Notes under the pieces: generated by a model
The model's input: only the letters and a program-made list of their open reading frames with translations
Database searches by the model: none
What the model was told of the DNA's origin: nothing
Shown here: in pieces, positions 1-4,131 of the stretch
How positions within the stretch are numbered: position 1 is the first letter of the stretch
How the letters are laid out: each line of letters opens with the position of its first letter
Assembly (NCBI GenBank): GCA_045546735.1
Contig: JAZQDJ010000078.1
Span: 1-5,440 of the forward strand
Direction: 5' to 3'
From: SVFI01 sp045546735
GTDB lineage: Bacteria > Bacillota > Clostridia > Lachnospirales > Lachnospiraceae
Length of the DNA stretch: 5,440 nucleotides
Translations under genes and position numbers: made by a program

Positions 1-240
1 AGGTCCGCTGGACCGCCGGGAGGCCGTCCCGCTCCCCGGGAGGCTATTCCAGGACCGCTGGACCGCCGGGAGGCCGTCACGCTCCCCGGGAGGCTATTCC
101 AGGTCCGCTGGACCGCCGGGAGGCTGCCACGCTCCCCGGGAGGCTATTCCAGGTCCGCTGGACCGCCGGGAGGCTGTCACGCTCCCCGGGAGGCTATTCC
201 AGGTCCGCTGGACCGCCGGGAGGCCGTCACGCTCCCCGGG
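1..240. repeat. GC-rich 50-bp tandem repeat array, 4.8 copies
   Basis: Units begin at 1, 51, 101, 151 and 201; the last stops after 40 bp at 240, where the sequence becomes AT-rich abruptly. Units differ at only a few positions, for example T to A at 54 and variants of GCCGTCAC at 23-30, 73-80, 123-130 and 173-180. Each unit carries GGTCCGCTGGACC, a 5-bp inverted repeat around GCT, and two CCGGGAGGC words at alternating 20- and 30-bp spacing. The array runs off the left edge, so its true copy number is unknown. The unit length is not a multiple of three, so a coding role is unlikely. There are no unique spacers, so it is not a CRISPR array. Confidence 0.95.
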
Positions 241-371
241 GAAAATAACGAAAAACCGCACAATATTGCGTACAATCAATTTGTAGTCAAATTGCACAAA
301 ATCGAACCTTGAAAATATGGATCTTGCCCAAATCGAAAAAAGCAGTCAAAATTCCGGCGAAAAAGAATTTT

Positions 372-466
372 CAAACTTTTTGGCAAGTTTTCGGCGGAAA
401 TCGATTTCAAATTTTTAGTTATAATTTCGATAGACCGGGGGGTAGTCAATTTTGAAGCATTTTGGT
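372..466. repeat. Block A: diverged copy of a ~95-bp non-coding repeat
   Basis: This aligns with 3081-3176 at near-constant offset (2709 to 2711, one-base indels). By eye the match is 18/20 at the CAAACTTTTT end, 18/24 over the segment from TCGAT to GTTATAA, and 22/25 over GGGGTA to GAAGCATTTT. The middle differs: here CC plus six G, in block B CCCCC plus GGGG. In block B the sequence leads directly into a ribosome binding site and gene; here it leads into non-coding DNA. The function is unknown. Confidence 0.8.
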
Positions 467-547
467 ACGCACGAGGCCAAAAGCCTAAAGAATGCAAAGA
501 TCCTGCTGCCGGATGTCAGATCAGAAAAGCATACATATGATCAGAAC

Positions 548-570
548 AAGCGCTCGAAAGCGCTTTTTTT
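548..570 (+). terminator. Strong intrinsic terminator without an obvious gene in front
   Basis: AAGCGCT (548-554), loop CGAA, AGCGCTT (559-565), then an uninterrupted T-run to 570. The stem is perfect and GC-rich and the T-tract is on the plus strand. No credible coding sequence lies upstream inside the window, so it may end a small non-coding transcript from the 241-547 region, or read-through from the left. Confidence 0.8.
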
Positions 571-696
571 ATGCACTCAAATAACTATGCAAGGCCATTC
601 AGGGAGCAAGACAAGCAAGGCCCATAAAGGAACCATTAAACGCTGCCAAAACGGCCTAAAACAGCGCTCAAAAATGTAGCTGGAGCAAATTACCAG

Positions 697-777
697 CAAG
701 TTAGATTTTAAGCGAATTCAAGCGAAATCCAAGCGAAATAATGTCATCCAACAAGTTACAAGCAAGTTAAAAGTTAA
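697..777. repeat. Short direct repeats (CAAGTTA and AAGCGAAAT families)
   Basis: Three head-to-tail copies of AAGCGAAWTC occupy 710-740 with 10-11 bp periodicity. They are flanked by GCAAGTTA (697-704), ACAAGTTA (751-758), GCAAGTTA (762-769) and a related AAAGTTAA (770-777). A long AT-rich stretch follows. The arrangement resembles protein-binding iterons, but no initiator gene is visible in the window. Confidence 0.55.
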
Positions 778-1072
778 ATCAGCTTTAGTCTGTTTTTAAT
801 CCTTAAACTATCTACCACTATCCTATTAACCAATTAACTATAAATTAAAAATCTTTTATAGATATCTCTGATTAAGTTTAATTCTTCCAGGAACAAAGAA
901 CCGAACATGAAATAGCATTTTGAATAAACCAAATAATCAAAAATCAAATTTTAAAGGCAATATCCGATAAATTTTCTCAAATTCACGCCTTAAAATGCTG
1001 ATTTCGACATTTTCAGGAATCAGGCAGCACTCTTCTATCTTTCATCCAGATCAGCGGCGAAAATCAAAAATC

Positions 1073-1151
1073 TGACGGTAGAATTTTCGTCTTTTTAAAA
1101 CCTGACGGTAGAATTTCTGATGGTAGAATTTTTGATGGTAGAATTTCTACC
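1073..1151 (+). repeat. Cluster 1 of 15-bp phased repeats TGAYGGTAGAATTTY, with terminal palindrome
   Basis: Copies start at 1073, 1103, 1118 and 1133; the last three are exactly head-to-tail and the first is in 15-bp phase (30 bp earlier). The fourth copy merges into a perfect inverted repeat, GGTAGAA-T-TTCTACC, at 1137-1151. It is followed by GGTTGTTTT (1153-1161), a 9-mer also present in cluster 2 at 3792-3800. The cluster ends about 50 bp before the -35 box of the small-gene operon, so a role as operator or activator site is plausible. Confidence 0.85.
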
Positions 1152-1202
1152 GGGTTGTTTTTGTGTGGGTTATTTTTCTTTTAAAAAATTCTCATTTAGG
1201 TA

Positions 1203-1231
1203 TTGACCGTACTTTTTTAGTATGATAATAT
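1203..1231 (+). promoter_or_regulatory. Sigma-A type promoter of the small-gene operon, extended -10
   Basis: The -35 is TTGACC (1203-1208), followed by a 17-bp spacer with TG at 1223-1224 and -10 TAATAT (1226-1231). It lies 48 bp before the first start codon, giving a short leader. This is the best promoter-like sequence in the window. Confidence 0.8.
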
Positions 1232-1278
1232 AAAGATGTCCCAAAGATAAGAACACAAAACACAAAGAGGAACCCACC

Positions 1279-1518
1279 ATGAAGGTTATCGCTATTTCAG
1301 TAAAAGGACACGAATTTCTTTACAGCCTCAACTCTGTTCACAGAGTATCTGACAAAAACGCAAAGCGCATTTGCGATTGCCTGAACAGAAACAGCTTCCG
1401 GCTGAAGGAAAATGAGGTTTGGCACATTCACGATGTAGACAAATATGACAGCGCTTATGATGTGGCACAGTTTCAGAAGTTCCAGATCCGCAACGGAAAG
1501 TTGCTGGAATACACCTAA
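1279..1518 (+). CDS. Small protein of unknown function, 79 aa (operon gene 1)
   Basis: I do not recognise a family for this protein. The start ATG is preceded by AGAGGA at 1266-1271 with a 7-nt gap, and it is the first gene after the extended -10 promoter. The sequence has no signal peptide, membrane segment or cysteine motif. It begins with a hydrophobic strand (MKVIAISV), followed by a basic middle and a polar C-terminus ending RNGKLLEYT, which suggests a small cytoplasmic alpha/beta protein. It is followed after 15 bp by the next gene, so the two are surely co-transcribed. Its presence in a run of tiny orphan genes near an integrase suggests an accessory mobile-element function. What it does cannot be said from sequence. 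Confidence 0.8.
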   Translation: MKVIAISVKGHEFLYSLNSVHRVSDKNAKRICDCLNRNSFRLKENEVWHIHDVDKYDSAYDVAQFQKFQIRNGKLLEYT

Positions 1519-1533
1519 TAGGAGGAAATGAAA

Positions 1534-1755
1534 ATGAAACAGTTTGAAGCAGGAAAGACCTACGAGTTGAACACTTCCAAAGGATACAAGGTAAAGATTG
1601 AAAAGCGTACCGCACACTATGCGACCGTATCCGGGGATTATAACGGAAGATTCTACATCTACAAGGATAACTTTTTCGGTTTAGGGGAAGAAATCATGTT
1701 CCCTACGGAATATAAGAACATTAGCTACTTCTGCTTTGCAGGACATGAGATTTAA
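1534..1755 (+). CDS. Small beta-rich protein of unknown function, 73 aa (operon gene 2)
   Basis: The frame has two possible starts, ATG at 1528 and ATG at 1534. GGAGG at 1521-1525 sits only 2 nt before the first but 8 nt before the second, so 1534 is chosen. The protein opens MKQFEAGKTYEL and continues with alternating polar and aromatic residues (KVKIEKRTAHYATVSGDY), which reads as a small beta-barrel-like domain. From memory, short proteins opening F-x-x-G-K-T-Y are frequent in clostridial mobile elements, but I know no assigned function and cannot verify the relationship here. There is no catalytic motif, signal peptide or membrane segment. The gene starts 15 bp after gene 1 and ends 16 bp before gene 3. 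Confidence 0.8.
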   Translation: MKQFEAGKTYELNTSKGYKVKIEKRTAHYATVSGDYNGRFYIYKDNFFGLGEEIMFPTEYKNISYFCFAGHEI

Positions 1756-1771
1756 AAAGGAGGGAAAGACA

Positions 1772-2194
1772 ATGACTAACAAGAACATGAAATGGTGGGT
1801 AGTAGATGAGCGTGTTAGATGTCAGCTTTTTATTGAGGCGCTGGACGCAACAACAAAGGATGAAGCTATCAAGGCAGCTCTCCGGGATTTGGATAGATTG
1901 ACCGATGGAGAAAAAGAGGATGTCGTGCTGTTCTACGTTATGTTAGCAGAGGAAGACGCTGACGGAGATCCCGATTTCGAAACTGTATCTGACGATCACG
2001 TTCTGTTTCGTGGTGGTCATCCGGCAGCCTATATTGATGGCAAGGAAGTCAACTATGACGCAGCCGTAGACCTCATGGATGACGATATCCGGGAAGAATT
2101 GCACCTTGAAATGGCCCCTTGTACAAATCAGGAATTCCTGGACGCATACTGTAAGGCTCACTACAACAAGTACGGAATCGACTTTATAGTCTGA
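1772..2194 (+). CDS. Highly acidic protein of unknown function, 140 aa (operon gene 3)
   Basis: The start is set at ATG 1772 because AAGGAGGG at 1757-1764 is spaced 7 nt from it. The same frame opens upstream at 1736, but that would overlap gene 2 and place the ribosome binding site inside the gene. The protein is very acidic: I count 34 Asp/Glu against 14 Lys/Arg, with clusters such as EEDADGDPDFE (about 60-70) and DLMDDD (100-105). It starts with a WWVVDERV strand and a helical segment (KDEAIKAALRDLDRL). It ends with EFLDAYCKAHYNKYGIDF (about 121-138), a C-terminal tail of a type I believe recurs in clostridial accessory proteins. The acidity would fit a DNA-mimic or inhibitor, but that is speculation. 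I recognise no enzymatic motif. Confidence 0.85.
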   Translation: MTNKNMKWWVVDERVRCQLFIEALDATTKDEAIKAALRDLDRLTDGEKEDVVLFYVMLAEEDADGDPDFETVSDDHVLFRGGHPAAYIDGKEVNYDAAVDLMDDDIREELHLEMAPCTNQEFLDAYCKAHYNKYGIDFIV

Positions 2195-2216
2195 TTCCAG
2201 ATTTATGGAGGCAATC

Positions 2217-2483
2217 ATGAAAGCATACACAATTAACGTATACAGTATTGAAGAATACCTGTGGGATACCCGGAAAGCAATGTGGAAGACTATTTCCGTC
2301 AACGATTCCAGCAATGCGATCTATCCGCTTAAATGGTACATAGGAACCGGGAGAGCTTCTCTGGAATTCCTTAAAAAACTGATTCAGGTCAAACCTTTTG
2401 TAATGGCCCGGTTCCTGATTAAGATCCAGGATAACAGCGTAGACGCTGCTGTGGACCTCATTAAAAAGAAGATCGGATACTAA
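2217..2483 (+). CDS. Small basic protein of unknown function, 88 aa (operon gene 4)
   Basis: Two in-frame ATGs are available, at 2205 and 2217. The first ATG overlaps the GGAGG (2207-2211) that serves the second at a 5-nt gap, so 2217 is the likely start. The protein opens MKAYTINVYSIEEYL. Its C-terminal half is lysine-rich and probably helical (LEFLKKLIQVKPF, then VDAAVDLIKKKIGY). There is no recognisable domain, export signal or membrane helix. The gene lies 22 bp after gene 3 and 19 bp before gene 5 on the same strand, consistent with one polycistronic message. Function is unknown. Confidence 0.78.
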   Translation: MKAYTINVYSIEEYLWDTRKAMWKTISVNDSSNAIYPLKWYIGTGRASLEFLKKLIQVKPFVMARFLIKIQDNSVDAAVDLIKKKIGY

Positions 2484-2502
2484 TCCGGGAAGGGAGCGAA
2501 AA

Positions 2503-2652
2503 ATGAAGAACGAAAATCCGAAAGCTGTAGATATCCGGGTAGAGGTCCTGAAGAAATGCTATTCGATTCCGGGATATAAGAATCTTCCGCTGGATGAAAA
2601 GAACAAGACCTATGACAAAATTAAAGCTGAGTATATCAGCAAAATGAACTAA
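2503..2652 (+). CDS. Very small protein of unknown function, 49 aa (operon gene 5)
   Basis: This 50-codon frame is short enough to be missed by usual length cut-offs. It starts at ATG 2503 behind GGAAGGGAG (2488-2496, gap 6 nt) and ends with TAA at 2650-2652. It reads MKNENPKAVDIRVEVLKKC, then YSIPGYKNLPLDEKNKTY, then DKIKAEYISKMN. The composition is charged and lysine-rich, with a likely C-terminal helix. The good ribosome binding site, the fit between genes 4 and 6 (gaps 19 and 14 bp) and codon use like its neighbours support it as real. No function can be assigned. Confidence 0.72.
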   Translation: MKNENPKAVDIRVEVLKKCYSIPGYKNLPLDEKNKTYDKIKAEYISKMN

Positions 2653-2666
2653 GGAGGGAGCAAACA

Positions 2667-2888
2667 ATGAAGACAACAAAGTTTTTCGAATGCTGCTTTG
2701 GTGGTCAGCGTCTCACGATTGAGTACCACCACGAAAAGAGAAACCCTTTCCGTATCTATCGCAAGTACTGGAAGGAAGGCTGGCACAAGGAGATGCTTAA
2801 CAAGTACGCTGATTTCAATTCCTGCTTGTGCTTTGTCAATTCCTACTACCGGGAGAATACGAACGTTTACAGCGAAACGCTTGTATAA
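2667..2888 (+). CDS. Small aromatic- and cysteine-containing protein of unknown function, 73 aa (operon gene 6)
   Basis: The start ATG at 2667 follows AAGGAGGG (2651-2658) by 8 nt, and the Shine-Dalgarno abuts the stop codon of gene 5. About 15 of 73 residues are Phe, Tyr or Trp. Cysteines occur as Cys9-Cys10 and as Cys53-x-Cys55, with a His21-His22 pair and His40 between them. This could bind a metal, but the spacing matches no zinc motif I know. The middle (RNPFRIYRKYWKEGWHKEML) is strongly basic and could contact nucleic acid. It is the last gene of the operon; about 300 bp of non-coding DNA follows. Function is unknown. Confidence 0.78.
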   Translation: MKTTKFFECCFGGQRLTIEYHHEKRNPFRIYRKYWKEGWHKEMLNKYADFNSCLCFVNSYYRENTNVYSETLV

Positions 2889-3080
2889 TCTCCCACTACC
2901 AAAACAGGGTGAAACGTGCTAATATGGTCATAAATGGCACAAAATTGCCCCATATGGGCATTTTTAGAAGCAGGTCGATGTAATGCCCATAGGCACCAAA
3001 AAACGCCTAAAACGGCAAAATTTCCCGGATTAAGCCATTTCCAGAAAAGCTTAACTCAAAATGGTGGACCAGGAAGCTCA
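2889..3080. other. Intergenic region between the operon and block B
   Basis: No gene is visible. Besides the hairpin at 2941-2965, ATGGGCAT (2954-2961) is complementary to ATGCCCAT (2983-2990), so an alternative larger stem is possible. The stretch 2985-3016 (GCCCATA, ACCA, then CCTAAAAC) weakly resembles 620-665 in the left intergenic region. I see no promoter of quality. Confidence 0.5.
2941..2965 (+). terminator. Candidate weak terminator after the small-gene operon
   Basis: TGCCC (2946-2950), loop CATAT, GGGCA (2956-2960), then TTTTT (2961-2965), with AAAA at 2941-2944 opposite the T-run. The stem is only 5 bp, so termination may be partial; some transcripts could continue into the downstream HTH gene. 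Confidence 0.45.
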
Positions 3081-3176
3081 CAAACTTTTTGACAGGTTTT
3101 TGGTCAAAAGTCGATCTGAAACTAAAAGTTATAAAAACAAAGGTCCCCCGGGGTAATCGATTCTGAAGCATTTTAT
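3081..3176. repeat. Block B: second copy of the ~95-bp non-coding repeat
   Basis: This is homologous to 372-466. It contains CAAACTTTTT, TCGAT, AGTTATAA, a CCCCC/GGGG run with palindrome CCCCGGGG at 3146-3153, and GAAGCATTTT. It ends 6 bp before the Shine-Dalgarno of the HTH gene, so it forms that gene's entire upstream region. The conserved TTGACA at 3089-3094 has no matching -10 at 16-18 bp, so it is not called a promoter. The block may be a regulatory, packaging or recombination site, or an untranslated leader. Confidence 0.8.
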
Positions 3177-3192
3177 ACACATGGAGGTCAAC

Positions 3193-3627
3193 ATGGAAGC
3201 AAAAACAAACGGAAGATTTTATGCATCAAAGTACGAAGCGGAGCGCCTGGAAAACGGCCTGAAGGAAAAGGGATGGTATGTTACAGATGGCAGTCACGAA
3301 CACTTCAATCTCACAACAAAAGAAGGTGGATTGATCAAATTCTCAAAATTGGCCCGGGACGCATACAAAGGATTTAACGTTGAGATTGTTAATGCAGACA
3401 ACCGTGAAGACCTTTGCAAGTATATGAACAGAATCGGAAACATCACAATTGATGATCTTGTTGCCCTCTCAAAATTAAAAAATCGTGTACAGTTTGCAAA
3501 CTACTTCATGATGTCAAAGCGCAGCGTTGAAAATTGGGCATACGGAACATCTAAGACTCCGATCCACATGATGCACCTGCTGGAAGCGATGATTCGTCAG
3601 GAAATCACAGACGGAATTATACAGTAG
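3193..3627 (+). CDS. Protein with C-terminal XRE-like helix-turn-helix, 144 aa
   Basis: The start is set at ATG 3193, 5 nt after GGAGG (3183-3187); an in-frame ATG at 3181 overlaps that Shine-Dalgarno. The N-terminal half (1-70) has a short alternating helix/strand pattern with no family I can name. Residues about 85-132 read as a helix-turn-helix: ALSKLKNRVQFANYF, then MSKRSVENWAYGTSKTP, then a helix HMMHLLEAMI. The SVENW-x-x-G-x-S-K-x-P pattern is typical of Cro/XRE-like and HigA-like folds in clostridia, where the recognition helix includes the VENW segment. It is probably a DNA-binding regulator acting on the neighbouring repeats or on its own promoter; the targets are inference. It is monocistronic, placed between block B and a strong terminator. 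Confidence 0.85.
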   Translation: MEAKTNGRFYASKYEAERLENGLKEKGWYVTDGSHEHFNLTTKEGGLIKFSKLARDAYKGFNVEIVNADNREDLCKYMNRIGNITIDDLVALSKLKNRVQFANYFMMSKRSVENWAYGTSKTPIHMMHLLEAMIRQEITDGIIQ

Positions 3628-3666
3628 GGGCAAAACCCACTTTCCATATGAGAAACATTTTGCAAG

Positions 3667-3704
3667 AACCCTTGAGAATAAAGCATTCTCAGGGTTTTTC
3701 TTTT
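3667..3704 (+). terminator. Intrinsic terminator of the HTH gene
   Basis: AACCC (3667-3671), a single T bulge, TGAGAAT (3673-3679), loop AAAGC, ATTCTCA (3685-3691), GGGTT (3692-3696), then TTTCTTTT. It has twelve pairs with one bulge, starting 39 bp after the stop codon. Confidence 0.92.
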
Positions 3705-3757
3705 CCCGGAAGATCCTGTACAAAAAATCACAACAAAAAAGGCCAGTGACCAGATCC

Positions 3758-3860
3758 TGACGGTAGAATTTTTATCATAAAATGCCTATTAGGTTGTTTT
3801 CTGACGGTAGAATTATGAGTAAAAAAATCTGTAGTGGTAGAATTTTGATAGTAGAAAATC
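3758..3860 (+). repeat. Cluster 2 of the 15-bp repeat TGACGGTAGAATTTT, looser spacing
   Basis: Copies start at 3758 (perfect), 3802 (TGACGGTAGAATTAT), 3832 (TAGTGGTAGAATTTT) and 3846 (TGATAGTAGAAAATC). Spacings are 44, 30 and 14 bp, close to multiples of 15 as in cluster 1. GGTTGTTTT at 3792-3800 and GGTTGTTAT at 3881-3889 accompany it, like the 9-mer beside cluster 1. The cluster lies between two genes that converge on it, so it is not an obvious promoter operator. Confidence 0.8.
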
Positions 3861-3901
3861 GATATAGGTTAATTATAAGGGGTTGTTATAAAAGGCAAGA
3901 G

Positions 3902-3925
3902 CTGCGTTTAAATGATTAAACGCAG
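3902..3925. repeat. Perfect 10-bp inverted repeat
   Basis: CTGCGTTTAA (3902-3911), loop ATGA, TTAAACGCAG (3916-3925). No T-run follows on either strand within a few bases, so it is a poor terminator. It is more like a protein-binding palindrome or a recombination site, although it could stabilise the 3' end of the integrase message. Confidence 0.85.
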
Positions 3926-3935
3926 AATTGACAAT

Positions 3936-3967
3936 CTGATTTGTACATAAAATGTACTGATTTGTAC
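3936..3967. repeat. 11-bp direct repeat CTGATTTGTAC at 21-bp spacing, with internal inverted repeat
   Basis: CTGATTTGTAC occurs at 3936-3946 and 3957-3967. The 21-bp period is two DNA turns, so both copies face the same side of the helix. Between them GTACAT (3943-3948) and ATGTAC (3952-3957) form a perfect inverted repeat. This is typical of recombinase or regulator binding sites, but which protein binds is unknown. Confidence 0.8.
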
Positions 3968-4131
3968 GGTGATTTTGTGAACCTCGGCTGCTCAGGAATG
4001 CTTTATTTATAGACTTTGTAAGCATTTTTAGGTAACGGAGAAAGTGGGATTTGAAGACTACCAAAATGTAACATTTCGGAACACTTTCCACCATATAAGT
4101 ATTGTTTAATTTCCACCGTACTAAAAAATTG

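Larger units (their letters stand above)
241..1202. other. AT-rich intergenic region, no convincing gene
   Basis: Roughly 960 bp separate the tandem repeats from the first promoter. Open frames here are short, lack ribosome binding sites and one runs through a terminator, so I call no gene. The region holds a perfect 7-bp inverted repeat, CAATTTG-TAGT-CAAATTG, at 277-294. It also holds block A, an orphan terminator, short direct repeats and the 15-bp repeat cluster, each listed separately. Positions 780-1020 are especially AT-rich and I see nothing further in them. Confidence 0.7.
3902..4131. other. Repeat-dense region just past the integrase stop; candidate attachment-site region
   Basis: No credible gene lies here. 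Positions 3902-4117 contain inverted and direct repeats, some listed separately. Also present are AATGCTT (3997-4003) with AAGCATT (4020-4026) and GAAAGTG (4040-4046) with CACTTTC (4082-4088). CCAAAATG (4061-4068) faces CATTTCGG (4072-4079) with one mismatch. TTTCCACC occurs as a direct repeat at 4085-4092 and 4110-4117, 25 bp apart. In Tn916-like elements and lambdoid phages the attachment site lies beside int, often past its 3' end, so this is where I would look. The core sequence cannot be fixed from one window. Confidence 0.45.

Noticed and set aside
1..240. Possible CRISPR array
   Set aside because: The units abut directly with no unique spacers, the array is a simple minisatellite, and no cas genes are nearby.
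1..312. Plus-strand frame open from the window edge through the tandem repeat
   Set aside because: The 50-bp unit is not a multiple of three, so each copy is read in a different frame. The openness is explained by GC-rich composition, and the start is outside the window.
372..466. Calling blocks A and B phage cos or packaging sites
   Set aside because: The G/C run beside AT-rich DNA is only suggestive; no terminase, HNH or structural gene is in the window to support it, so it is kept only as one hypothesis.
94..497. Minus-strand open frames over the tandem repeat and flank
   Set aside because: They are low-complexity Pro/Gly/Arg translation of repeats or AT-rich DNA, without ribosome binding sites.
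452..679. Plus-strand open frame of 75 codons
   Set aside because: It has no Shine-Dalgarno at the start, runs straight through a strong intrinsic terminator (548-570), and starts inside the ~95-bp repeat block.
1297..1617. Minus-strand frames opposite operon genes 1 and 2
   Set aside because: They are antisense shadows of well-supported plus-strand genes with good ribosome binding sites; no start signals are present.
3089..3135. Promoter for the HTH gene using TTGACA at 3089-3094
   Set aside because: No acceptable -10 occurs at 16-18 bp spacing; the TATAAA at 3130 is too far away.
3873..4094. Minus-strand open frame of 73 codons downstream of the integrase
   Set aside because: It has no suitable Shine-Dalgarno, and its frame is filled with inverted and direct repeats that are better explained as a DNA site.
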